NCBI GenBank assembly: GCA_017635095.1
Contig: JAGBMA010000236.1
Coordinates: forward strand, 1-64,000
Direction: 5' to 3'
DNA: 64,000 bases
From: Ruminiclostridium sp.
GTDB lineage: Bacteria; Bacillota; Clostridia; Oscillospirales; Ruminococcaceae
Below the pieces are notes generated by a model. It saw only the letters and a program-made list of their open reading frames with translations, was not told the origin of the DNA and searched no databases. Below, in pieces: positions 7,296-15,579 of the stretch; within the stretch, counting starts at the first letter, position 1; each line of letters opens with the position of its first letter. A program made the position numbers and the translations under genes.

Positions 7296-9326
7296 TTGGC
7301 AAAAATAAATCTGCTCGACAAGAGCGTTTTTGAGCTTATAGCGGCAGGTGAGGTCATAGAACGGCCTGCCTCCGTGATAAAGGAGCTTGTGGAAAACTCG
7401 ATAGACGCGGGCGCAAAGCACATCACCGTTGAGATAAAGAACGGCGGTTCGAGCTTTATGCGCATAACGGACGATGGCTGCGGCATGGCTTTTGATGAGA
7501 TACCGACGGCGTTTCTTCGTCATGCTACCAGCAAGGTGAGGAGCGCGGACGATCTTGACCGTATTTTTACCCTGGGATTTCGCGGAGAGGCGCTGGCTTC
7601 CGTGGCTGCAGTCTCCCGCGTCGAGCTTCTTACAAAGGAAGCCGGAGCTGAGATGGGAGGAAGCTTCCGCATCTCCGGCGGGGAGATCGAGGAGCATGAA
7701 CGGACAGGCTGTCCGGACGGAACTACGATAATCATACGGGATCTTTTCTATAACGTCCCCGCCCGTCAGAAGTTCCTTAAAAAAGATATCACGGAAGGCA
7801 ATCAGATCCAGTCTCTTGTGGATAAGTTAGCGCTTGCACACCCGGAGATAGCGTTCCGGTTTATCCGTGATAACAAGTGCGTTCGTGATACGAGCGGCGG
7901 CGGAGATTACTATTCCGCTATATACTCCGTGTTCGGGAAGCAGTTCGCCCTCAGTCTTATCCCGGTGGATTTCTCGCTCAACGGCATCTCCGTTACCGGT
8001 TACATCTCGTCGCCGCTGTTCACCCGGGGAAACCGTTCACTGCAATACTTTTATGTGAACGGAAGGTGCGTAAAGTCTCTCGTATGCATGACCGCGCTTG
8101 AAGAGGGATTCCGTAACAGCATCATGGTAGGGAAGTTCCCTGCCTGTGTGCTCAACCTTACCATGTCACCGGAACTGTGCGATGTGAACGTGAGCCCGTC
8201 GAAGACCGAGGTGCGGTTCGCCTTTGACAAGAACGTGTTCGATGTCATCAACTTCGGCGTCCGCAATGCCATTATGAATGCGGACAGCAGACGGGACGTG
8301 AAGCTCGAAAAGAAGGAGATACCCACCGGGACGGCCGATCTTCGCAGCCCGGAAAAGGTGCTCCTCGACAAGGCAATGAAAGCAGTGGAAAACGCTGTTC
8401 CGAAATTTGCACCCGATGAACAGAAAGCTGCCGATGTTCCGCCGCCTGAACCTCCGAAGGTGTTCACTGTGGAGCATAAACCGGTGATAACGCAGGCTGA
8501 AGCCGCTCCGTTCAGGATAAAGCATGAAGAGGCTCCCTTCGTTCAGCAGCAGTTCACCGCCCCGGCGAAAGTGACTATAGATTATGACGAGAACGACGAT
8601 GATGATGATGATGAGAACAGCGAGGTTACTGCCGAAAGCATAGCTTCGGACAACTCTTTCAGATACATCAGCAACGCGTCTTTCCGGGAAAAGCTACAGC
8701 AGGAGAACGCTGCGGAGATATCCGGCATAACAGCCGCTCCGGTGAAACCGCGGCTTAAAGTGATCGGAGAGGTGTTTGAGACTTACATAGTCTGCACCTG
8801 CGGCAATGAACTCATCATGATAGACAAGCACGCGGCGCACGAGCGGATCAACTTCGAGAAGCGGCGGACTGCGCTCATAACGTCCTCCCAGCTCCTTGCC
8901 GAAAGCATAAGGGTGACTCTGTCCGCCGAGCAGTACGCAGCGGTGGAGGAGCATACCGACCTGCTTGCGGACATCGGGATAGACGTGATACTGTCCGACG
9001 GCGGGGTTTGTGAGATAACGGCGGCGCCGTCGCTGTTCACAGGAGGAGCCGGTGCGCACGATCCGGCGGATATGCTGACAAGGGCGGCGGATTGTCTTGC
9101 AGCCGGTGATATGAACATAACGGCGGAGATCTACGGCGATTTCCAGCACACAAGAGCCTGCAAAGCAGCGATAAAGGCGCATGACAACAATACCCGCGAG
9201 GAGCTCGAAGCACTTGCGAACGAGGTCTGGGTCGATGAGCGCATACGTTTCTGCCCTCACGGCAGACCGATCATGCTAAAGCTGACGGAATATGAGCTCG
9301 AAAAGTATTTCAGCAGGATACAGTGA
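7296..9326 (+). CDS. mutL: DNA mismatch repair protein MutL
   Basis: A 676-residue GHKL ATPase that couples MutS to strand removal. N-terminal motifs: ELVENSIDAGAKHI (motif I), DDGCGM (II), TLGFRGEAL (III). A long linker (about 340-470) contains an acidic run YDENDDDDDDENSE. The C-terminal domain has DKHAAHERINFE near residue 510, the nicking-endonuclease motif DQHA(x2)E(x4)E with Gln replaced by Lys, and the FCPHGRP motif near the end. It is thus likely the endonuclease-type MutL used by bacteria lacking MutH. The start codon is TTG 7296, with AAAGG at 7283-7287; no ATG fits the conserved N-terminus. Confidence 0.96.
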   Translation: MAKINLLDKSVFELIAAGEVIERPASVIKELVENSIDAGAKHITVEIKNGGSSFMRITDDGCGMAFDEIPTAFLRHATSKVRSADDLDRIFTLGFRGEALASVAAVSRVELLTKEAGAEMGGSFRISGGEIEEHERTGCPDGTTIIIRDLFYNVPARQKFLKKDITEGNQIQSLVDKLALAHPEIAFRFIRDNKCVRDTSGGGDYYSAIYSVFGKQFALSLIPVDFSLNGISVTGYISSPLFTRGNRSLQYFYVNGRCVKSLVCMTALEEGFRNSIMVGKFPACVLNLTMSPELCDVNVSPSKTEVRFAFDKNVFDVINFGVRNAIMNADSRRDVKLEKKEIPTGTADLRSPEKVLLDKAMKAVENAVPKFAPDEQKAADVPPPEPPKVFTVEHKPVITQAEAAPFRIKHEEAPFVQQQFTAPAKVTIDYDENDDDDDDENSEVTAESIASDNSFRYISNASFREKLQQENAAEISGITAAPVKPRLKVIGEVFETYIVCTCGNELIMIDKHAAHERINFEKRRTALITSSQLLAESIRVTLSAEQYAAVEEHTDLLADIGIDVILSDGGVCEITAAPSLFTGGAGAHDPADMLTRAADCLAAGDMNITAEIYGDFQHTRACKAAIKAHDNNTREELEALANEVWVDERIRFCPHGRPIMLKLTEYELEKYFSRIQ

Positions 9327-9327
9327 T

Positions 9328-10278
9328 ATGAACAATGATGTGAACAAGACCCCTGTAGTCGTGGTATGCGGACCGACAGCCTCCGGAAAAACGAAACTTG
9401 CCGTGGATATTGCGCTGGAGTTCGGCGGGGAAGTCGTATCGGCGGATTCCATGCAGATCTACAAGGGAATGGATATTGCGAGCGCAAAGCCCACGGAAGC
9501 GGAGAAATGCGGAGTCCCGCATCATCTCATGGACTTTCTCGACCCGTCGCAGCCTTTCTCGGTAGCCGATTATGTGCTCATGGCGAGAGATGTCATTTCC
9601 GACATTCACGCCCGCGGTAAGCTGCCGGTGATATGCGGAGGCACGGGGCTGTACATAAATTCGCTTATTGATAACATCGAGTTTGACGATACGGGAAGTG
9701 ATCCTGCGTACCGGGAGGAACTAAGGGCTGCCGCAGCAGAGAAAGGTGCTTCGTACCTGCTCGGTATGCTGAGGGAAGTGGATCCGGAAGCTGCAGCTCA
9801 GCTCCACGAGAACAATGTCAAGCGTGTGATCCGCGCTCTCGAAGTATATAAGCTCAGCGGAAAGACTATGACCGAGCAGAAAGCCGCAAGCAGACTGCAC
9901 CCGTCGCCTTACGAGCCCTGCATGATGATGATAGACCACCCGAGAGAGGTGCTCTACGAGCGGATCGACAGGCGGGTGGACATGATGCTTGATGCCGGAC
10001 TTATTGAAGAGGCACGGGAGTTCTTTACCCATGACGACTATGTTACCGCGTCACAGGCGATAGGGTACAAGGAGCTCAAGCCGTATCTTGACGGCGCGCT
10101 CGGGCTCGGCGAGTGCGTTGAGGCTCTGAAACGTTCGACAAGAAGATATGCCAAAAGGCAGCTTACATGGTTTAAAAAAGATAGTCGAATTGAACATATT
10201 TCAGCACCTAAAGACGTTAAATATGATAAAATTTTAAAAAATGCAGAAAAATTAGTAAAAAAATATAGCTTTTTATAA
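9328..10278 (+). CDS. miaA: tRNA dimethylallyltransferase MiaA
   Basis: A 316-residue transferase that puts the dimethylallyl group on A37 of UNN-reading tRNAs, making the MiaB substrate. P-loop GPTASGKTKLA near residue 14; DSMQIYKGMDIASAKPT and the ICGGTGLYINSLID motif follow; the C-terminal ASQAIGYKEL and RRYAKRQLTWFKK segments are typical. ATG 9328 follows the mutL stop by one base, with AGGA at 9315-9318. The last 90 bases are markedly AT-rich compared with the rest of the gene. Confidence 0.96.
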   Translation: MNNDVNKTPVVVVCGPTASGKTKLAVDIALEFGGEVVSADSMQIYKGMDIASAKPTEAEKCGVPHHLMDFLDPSQPFSVADYVLMARDVISDIHARGKLPVICGGTGLYINSLIDNIEFDDTGSDPAYREELRAAAAEKGASYLLGMLREVDPEAAAQLHENNVKRVIRALEVYKLSGKTMTEQKAASRLHPSPYEPCMMMIDHPREVLYERIDRRVDMMLDAGLIEEAREFFTHDDYVTASQAIGYKELKPYLDGALGLGECVEALKRSTRRYAKRQLTWFKKDSRIEHISAPKDVKYDKILKNAEKLVKKYSFL

Positions 10279-10285
10279 AAAAGTA

Positions 10286-10294
10286 TGTTATAAT
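10286..10294 (+). promoter_or_regulatory. Possible extended -10 promoter before hfq
   Basis: TGTTATAAT is an extended -10 element (TGnTATAAT). No good -35 hexamer precedes it. The leader to hfq would be about 120 nt and contains a small GCGG/CCGC hairpin near 10374-10388. Confidence 0.45.
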
Positions 10295-10420
10295 TATCAT
10301 TATGGTATTGTGATATGGTGCGGCAATTTGCTTGCAGTATCTCACAACGCCGCAGAAAGAAAATATCATGAATGCGGCTTCTGCCGCAGACGCTCATTTA
10401 GTTGAGCTTGGAGGTTTAAC

Positions 10421-10678
10421 ATGGCAAAGGAACTTAATCTTCAGGACGTTTTTCTCAACCAGTCAAGAAAAGACAGGATCCCCGTTACTATCTACATCAC
10501 AAATGGCTTTCAGTTCAAAGGCATAGTGAAGGGATTTGATAATTATACCGTGATCCTCGATACAGACGGCAAGCAGAACCTAATCTACAAGCACGCTATT
10601 TCTACGATAACGCCATTAAGACCGATCTCTCTGCTCGATGCATTCGAAAAAGAGGACGGCGAAAGCAAGGATCAGTAA
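10421..10678 (+). CDS. hfq: RNA chaperone Hfq
   Basis: An 85-residue Sm-like protein that forms a hexameric ring binding small RNAs and mRNAs. Sm1 ([40 protein letters not shown]) and Sm2 ([10 protein letters not shown]) are intact, with a short acidic tail. The start has a strong site, GGAGG at 10410-10414. Placement after miaA is the conserved bacterial order. Confidence 0.97.
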   Translation: MAKELNLQDVFLNQSRKDRIPVTIYITNGFQFKGIVKGFDNYTVILDTDGKQNLIYKHAISTITPLRPISLLDAFEKEDGESKDQ

Positions 10679-10681
10679 GCT

Positions 10682-11926
10682 ATGGAAGAGTCCGATAAGA
10701 GACGAGCCGTCACTACCCGTATCATCTGGGGCGTCATAGGGATCTTCTTCCTGATAATGGTAGTCAGCCAGGCTATGATCTTCTTCGGCTCAAGCGTAAA
10801 AACGGAAGTCGCCACACTGTACACCGCAACCGATTCCATCGGCTTCAAGGGCGTTTATGTGCGAGATGAAAAGCTCGTTTCGTATAACGCGAACGGCGGG
10901 ATCATCAGCTATACTCACACCGACGGCTCCAAGATCGGCAAGACCGCTGTGGTCGCACAGGTTTACAGGAACCGCACGGATATTGCCCTCAAGCGTCAGA
11001 TAGATGAGCTGCAGGCGCAGAAGAATGTGCTCATAGATGCTCAGAACCTTGTGGGTGCAGACACATCTCAGCTCGAATCTTTCTCCAACCAGATCAGCGA
11101 GAAGCATTCCCAGCTCATGAAGTACCTTTACGACGGGGATTACAAGTCCGCATCGTCTTTGAAGAGTGATATCCTCAACCTTCAGAGCAAGCGTGAGATC
11201 GTAAAGGGCACCGAGACTTCCTACGAGGACAGGATAAGCGAGCTTGACAGTGAGATCACCCGCCTCAGCTCCCAGATCACATCTCAGCCCTATGACATAA
11301 GGATCACAGAGACCGGTTATTTCATAAGCAAGGTCGATGGCTATGAGAACAGGCTCAACAGCGAGACTGTCTTTGAGCTCACCGCAGCCGATATAGAAGA
11401 GATAACCTCTGCCGAACCGAGACAGGAAAATCCCTCCGGTGTCATAGGCAAACTCGTCAGCGACTATACATGGTATATGGCCGCTGTGCTCGACAGCGTG
11501 AAGCTCGGAACGGTTTTCGAGGGTGCGCAGGTAACGCTTCGCATAGGTTCGTCAAGCCAGAATGTGAAAGCCGATATCGTGAGTCTGAGGCGTCTCGATG
11601 ACGGACGCAGCATAGCAGTGTTCAAGTGCGATATGTTCCTCGCGGATTTCATAGACTCAAGAACGGCTCAGGCAAGACTGCTGCTCGAAGATTATCAGGG
11701 CATAAACATTCCGAACTCGGCTCTCAGAATGAGCGACGAGGACGGATCTATCGGTGTTTATGTGCAGGACGGTATAGTTGCAAAGTTCAGAAAAGTGAGG
11801 CAGATCCTTTCGAGAGAAGACTATACGCTTGTTGCGGACACCACTGACGAGGACGGATACCTGTCCCTGTATGACAATATAATTGTGGAAGGAAGGGATC
11901 TGCATGAAGGAAAGATCATCGGATAA
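10682..11926 (+). CDS. HlyD-like membrane-anchored adaptor protein in the division cluster
   Basis: A 414-residue protein with one N-terminal membrane helix (about residues 14-34: IIWGVIGIFFLIMVVSQAM), an extracytoplasmic lipoyl/barrel-like beta domain, a coiled-coil segment (about 100-205, KRQIDELQAQKNVL and QITSQ regions) and a beta-rich C-terminal domain, the pattern of HlyD-type periplasmic adaptors. No ABC or RND transporter partner lies nearby. It is 3 nt after hfq and overlaps yggS by 23 nt, so it belongs to the division operon. A structural role at the septum or in envelope assembly is possible (inference). Confidence 0.7.
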   Translation: MEESDKRRAVTTRIIWGVIGIFFLIMVVSQAMIFFGSSVKTEVATLYTATDSIGFKGVYVRDEKLVSYNANGGIISYTHTDGSKIGKTAVVAQVYRNRTDIALKRQIDELQAQKNVLIDAQNLVGADTSQLESFSNQISEKHSQLMKYLYDGDYKSASSLKSDILNLQSKREIVKGTETSYEDRISELDSEITRLSSQITSQPYDIRITETGYFISKVDGYENRLNSETVFELTAADIEEITSAEPRQENPSGVIGKLVSDYTWYMAAVLDSVKLGTVFEGAQVTLRIGSSSQNVKADIVSLRRLDDGRSIAVFKCDMFLADFIDSRTAQARLLLEDYQGINIPNSALRMSDEDGSIGVYVQDGIVAKFRKVRQILSREDYTLVADTTDEDGYLSLYDNIIVEGRDLHEGKIIG

Positions 11927-12632
11927 CGACAGCAGATTTTCCGTAGTTGCAGATAACATAAAGCGCATAAACGAGAACATCGCCGCAGCAATGCAGCGGG
12001 CAGGGCGCACCGACACCGTTCGTCTCATGGGCGTCACCAAGACGGTCGATCCGGAGATAGTAAGTTTTTCGGTGAGCAAAGGTGTGAAGCTGCTCGGAGA
12101 GAACCGCGTGCAGGAGTTTCTCGACAAGCGTGACAGATATGAAGGGAATCCCGAGGTGCATTTCATCGGCGGTCTCCAGACCAACAAGGTAAAATACATC
12201 ATAGACAAGGTAAGCATGATCCATTCCGCCAACAGCGAGCACCTTATCGAGGAGATAAACAAGCGCGCGGGAAATGCGGGGCTTACCATGGATATACTTA
12301 TCGAGGTCAACATAGGCGGCGAGGAGAGCAAGGGCGGCATAGCTCCGGAAGCTCTCGGCGAGCTTGCATATAAGACTGCGGAACTCGGAAATGTCCGGCT
12401 CAGGGGTCTTATGGCAATACCGCCTGTGGATGTTGACGGCAGTTCGGACAGGTATTTTGCTCAGATGCAGAAGCTTTTTTCCGACCTTAAAGACAAAACA
12501 AAGAGCGACGGACGATTCCTCATAGACACGCTTTCGATGGGTATGTCCGGCGACTACGAAAGCGCGATAATGCACGGCTCTACTATCGTTCGCATAGGAA
12601 GCGTGCTTTATGGATACAGAAATTACACATGA
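11904..12632 (+). CDS. YggS/YlmE-family pyridoxal phosphate homeostasis protein
   Basis: A 242-residue PLP-binding TIM-barrel protein of the PROSC family. The PLP lysine is in RLMGVTKTV near residue 41; other family motifs are GENRVQEFLDK, WHFIG-like VHFIGGLQTNKVKYI, and the C-terminal LSMGMSGDYESAI with GSTIVRIGSVLYG. The family maintains B6 vitamers and amino-acid balance and has no known enzymatic reaction. ATG 11904 was chosen for AAGGGA just upstream; the gene overlaps the HlyD-like gene. It corresponds to ylmE in the Bacillus division cluster. Confidence 0.93.
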   Translation: MKERSSDNDSRFSVVADNIKRINENIAAAMQRAGRTDTVRLMGVTKTVDPEIVSFSVSKGVKLLGENRVQEFLDKRDRYEGNPEVHFIGGLQTNKVKYIIDKVSMIHSANSEHLIEEINKRAGNAGLTMDILIEVNIGGEESKGGIAPEALGELAYKTAELGNVRLRGLMAIPPVDVDGSSDRYFAQMQKLFSDLKDKTKSDGRFLIDTLSMGMSGDYESAIMHGSTIVRIGSVLYGYRNYT

Positions 12633-12684
12633 ACGCATAATATGAAACGATCCCGTGCAAAAGCGGGAGAAGGAGGATCAGGAA

Positions 12685-13125
12685 ATGGGATTCATGGATT
12701 CATTCAAGAAGATCACGGGTCTTAACAACGATGAAGGGTATGATACGGAAGGCGATTACGCAAGTGAGATGCCCTCCGCTCTGAACTTTGACGACTACGA
12801 GCCGCCGAAGCCTACTATCAAGAGCAGCAAGCTCATGAGCATACCCGCGACCACGCATCTTCAGGTAATTGTCGTCAAGCCGGAGAAATACGGCGATGCG
12901 GCAGCTATCGCGGATCATTTCAAGAATAAGAAGACTGTCGTGCTCAACCTTGACAAGACGAACAAGGAAGTTGCAAACAGACTCATCGACTTCCTCGGCG
13001 GCGTTGCATACGCGGCTGACGGCGATCTCAAGAGGATCTCGGGTACGACTTACATAATCGTTCCGGTGAATGTTGACATCTCGGGCGATATAATAGAGGA
13101 TCTCGGAAACGTAGAAGATTTCTGA
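12685..13125 (+). CDS. sepF: Cell division protein SepF
   Basis: A 146-residue FtsZ-binding protein that aligns FtsZ filaments at the septum and anchors them to the membrane. The N-terminal amphipathic helix MGFMDSFKKITG is followed by an acidic, Pro-containing linker (about 15-55) and the globular domain (about 60-140) with VVKPEKYGDAAAIADHFKNKKTV-type sequence, LDFLGGVAYA and IVPVNVDI. ATG 12685 has AAGGAGG at 12670-12676. It is the ylmF equivalent. The usual ylmG (small membrane protein) is missing between it and ylmH. Confidence 0.95.
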   Translation: MGFMDSFKKITGLNNDEGYDTEGDYASEMPSALNFDDYEPPKPTIKSSKLMSIPATTHLQVIVVKPEKYGDAAAIADHFKNKKTVVLNLDKTNKEVANRLIDFLGGVAYAADGDLKRISGTTYIIVPVNVDISGDIIEDLGNVEDF

Positions 13126-13895
13126 TGAAGGACGAGTTCTCAAAAGAGGGCTTTGCCGCAAGGCTCGAAGATATGTGCGGACTTGCCGCGAAACGCCGTA
13201 AGCCGTTCTATACTCTCTTTCTCAATGAACGTGAGCAGTACGAGGCAAATGCCTATCTTGGCAGGAGAAGCGGCATAAACACCGTTCTCTGGGGCGGTGA
13301 CGAGGCGTGCACGAGGAAGATGCTGAGGGTGTGCGACGAGGATTGCTATGTGCAGGACGACCGGAGCGATTTCCCCATATACGCAATCACACTTACGTTC
13401 CGTAAGGCGGACAAGCCCGGTCACAGAGATTTCCTCGGGTCTTTCATGGCACTCGGCATCAAGCGCGAGACGGTCGGTGACATTTTCGTCGGCGAGGGAG
13501 CCGCAGTCGTATTCTGCAGCAAGACCGCGCATGATCTTATCGCAGACGGCATCGCGACCGTGGGCCGGACAGGAGTTTCGGTGACGGAAGGCGTTACCGG
13601 AGATGCGGCAGGATATATCACTCCCGCACGTTTTGAGACGATACAGGTGAATATCGCATCTGAACGCGCTGACTGCATAGTAAGCGGGATCACCGGTCTT
13701 TCGAGAGAAAAATCGGCGGCGCTCATACGTTCCGGCGGGTTTATACTCAACTATTCCGAGTGTGACAACATCAGCAGGGATCTGTCAGGCGGTGATGTGG
13801 TGACACTCAGAGGTTACGGAAAGTATATAGTCTGTGAAGACATTCAGACCACAAAAAAAGGTCGGTTAAAGATAGAACTGAAAAAATACATATGA
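13125..13895 (+). CDS. YlmH-type RNA-binding S4-domain protein
   Basis: A 256-residue protein. The N-terminal two-thirds match the YlmH family (PFYTLFLNEREQYEANAYL, LGSFMALGIKRETVGDIFV), and the C-terminal S4 domain starts near residue 185 (RADCIVSGITGLSREKSAALI, GDVVTLRGYGKY). S4 domains bind structured RNA; YlmH has been linked to rescue of stalled ribosomes. The ATG shares one base with the sepF stop (TGATG), so translation is coupled. Confidence 0.92.
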   Translation: MKDEFSKEGFAARLEDMCGLAAKRRKPFYTLFLNEREQYEANAYLGRRSGINTVLWGGDEACTRKMLRVCDEDCYVQDDRSDFPIYAITLTFRKADKPGHRDFLGSFMALGIKRETVGDIFVGEGAAVVFCSKTAHDLIADGIATVGRTGVSVTEGVTGDAAGYITPARFETIQVNIASERADCIVSGITGLSREKSAALIRSGGFILNYSECDNISRDLSGGDVVTLRGYGKYIVCEDIQTTKKGRLKIELKKYI

Positions 13896-13934
13896 CGTAT
13901 CTGCTGTCTGCAGGTGCGGGAACGGAGGATCATA

Positions 13935-14933
13935 ATGGATTCAAACAGCATAATGGACAAGAGCTTCGCCGAGGCGATGAGGGGATATAAGAAAGAGGAC
14001 GTAGATGAGTACCTCGCCGATGTCGCGCGGGAGATGTCCCAGCTCAAGAAAGAGAATGAAGATCTTGAAAAGAAACTTCAGGTCTGCGCGGATAAGATAA
14101 GAGAATACCGCGAGGACGAAGATGCTCTCAAAGACGCACTCCTCGGAGCACAGAAGACAGGTAATGCCATTATCGCGGAATCAAAGGAAAAGGCTGCGAA
14201 TATAGTAAAGGAAGCAGAAGACAAGCGCGATGAGATGATGAACAACGCCGATCAGTATGTTGCTGACAGAAAAGCCGAGGGTGAAAAGATCGTCCAGGAT
14301 GCACTTGACGAAAAGGCGAGAATAGAAGCGGAAGCAAAGAAGGAAGCTGACGATATTCACGCGCAGATGCTCATACAGACCGAGCTCGACAAGGAAGTGC
14401 TTGCAAGAACAAAACGCGAGGCAGAGGACTTCCGTACCCGTATCATCGTCGAGTACAGAAACCATATGGAGTTTATCAAGAAGATCCCCGAGCAGTGCTT
14501 CAACGAGTTCGTTGTCAAGGAGACTACCGATCATTCAAGCAATACTCTGCGTGAACTTATTGCAGCTCAGCAGGGCGTTCAGACTCCCCAGATACCCGAG
14601 CCTGATGATGATGATGATGACGATGATGACGAAGAAGACGAGGACGACGATGTAAAAGTAGTTGACTCGTTCTCCGACATAGACGTCTCCGAAAATGAGT
14701 CCGAAGAGATAGATGAGGAAGAGGAGGAAGATGAGGAGGAAGAGGAAAGCACCTCCGGCGGAGATTTTACAGTTGACAATGCTTTCGGAAGCGATGATGA
14801 TACTCCCGATTTCCTCAAGAGCAAGCCGAACAAGACCCCGAACAGCAACTCAAAGTACGACAAGCTTGAATTCGGAAGCAATAACGGCAATAATAACAAT
14901 AACAATCATCATCACAAGAAGAAAAAGAGATAA
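13935..14933 (+). CDS. DivIVA-domain cell division/polar protein with acidic and Asn/His/Lys tail
   Basis: A 332-residue coiled-coil protein. The DivIVA lipid-binding start is present (SFAEAMRGYKKEDVDEYLADVA, residues 11-32), followed by coiled coil to about 200 with Glu/Lys/Ala heptads. After that comes a low-complexity tail: a run of Asp and Glu near 215-235, more Glu near 255-275, then an Asn-rich stretch with three His and a KKKKR end. DivIVA recruits division or cell-wall proteins to curved membrane. ATG 13935 has GGAGG at 13924-13928. It resembles B. subtilis DivIVA in context (after ylmH), but the tail is unusual. Confidence 0.9.
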   Translation: MDSNSIMDKSFAEAMRGYKKEDVDEYLADVAREMSQLKKENEDLEKKLQVCADKIREYREDEDALKDALLGAQKTGNAIIAESKEKAANIVKEAEDKRDEMMNNADQYVADRKAEGEKIVQDALDEKARIEAEAKKEADDIHAQMLIQTELDKEVLARTKREAEDFRTRIIVEYRNHMEFIKKIPEQCFNEFVVKETTDHSSNTLRELIAAQQGVQTPQIPEPDDDDDDDDDEEDEDDDVKVVDSFSDIDVSENESEEIDEEEEEDEEEEESTSGGDFTVDNAFGSDDDTPDFLKSKPNKTPNSNSKYDKLEFGSNNGNNNNNNHHHKKKKR

Positions 14934-14967
14934 AACCGTACATCGTGTACGATGACAGAAAGATGCG

Positions 14968-14993
14968 GAGCCGTACATCAATTTGTATGGCTC
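14968..14993 (+). other. 10-bp hairpin in front of lspA
   Basis: GAGCCGTACA (14968-14977) pairs with TGTATGGCTC (14984-14993), including one G-T pair and a 6-nt loop. No T-run follows, so it is not a plain terminator. It lies immediately 5' of the lspA start region. Confidence 0.55.
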
Positions 14994-15015
14994 TGCCGTA
15001 TATATGGAGAAGGTT

Positions 15016-15579
15016 TTGAAAAAAAACTCACTTATAAAAAAGGCAGTCTATATCGCACTTGTTATCGTTCTTGCTGTCGCAGATCAGCTCACGAAATACC
15101 TTGCGGTGGAGTATATAAAGCCGGCAGGATCAATACCGCTTATAAAGATCGGTAATACCGAATGGCTCAATTTCACATACTGCGAGAATACCGGAATGTC
15201 GTTCAGTCTTCTGGAAGGTCAGAGAGCGATACTGATCGCAATACCGCTGCTTCTTATTGCAGCCGTGACATGGGCAGTGTTTTCCGGCAAACTCGGTTCC
15301 GGAAGAACGGACATTATGATCGCGCTTGCGGCACTTGCGGGCGGCGGGCTCGGAAACCTCATAGACCGTGTATTCCAGGGATATGTGGTTGATTTCATCG
15401 ACGTGCGCATAATAAACTTCGCCATCTTCAATTTCGCCGATATCTGTGCAGTCTGCGGAGGTATCTACTTCGGCATCATGATAGCTGTTGACGAGATAAA
15501 GGAAGAAAAGGCAAAAAAGACGGAAGCAGTTTCATCGGACGAAAGCGGCACAGAAGAGAGCGGCAATGGAGAGACTTGA
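15016..15579 (+). CDS. lspA: Lipoprotein signal peptidase LspA
   Basis: A 187-residue membrane aspartyl protease that removes signal peptides from prolipoproteins. Four membrane helices can be seen. The catalytic motifs GGGLGNLIDRVFQGYVVDFIDV and FNFADIC hold the two aspartates. The C-terminal 30 residues are charged. TTG 15016 (MKKNSL) has GGAGAAGG at 15006-15013 with good spacing; ATG 15004 is an alternative with no ribosome site. Substrates made in this window include the lipoproteins at 3376, 20826, 44826 and 59769. The end overlaps the next gene. Confidence 0.95.
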   Translation: MKKNSLIKKAVYIALVIVLAVADQLTKYLAVEYIKPAGSIPLIKIGNTEWLNFTYCENTGMSFSLLEGQRAILIAIPLLLIAAVTWAVFSGKLGSGRTDIMIALAALAGGGLGNLIDRVFQGYVVDFIDVRIINFAIFNFADICAVCGGIYFGIMIAVDEIKEEKAKKTEAVSSDESGTEESGNGET

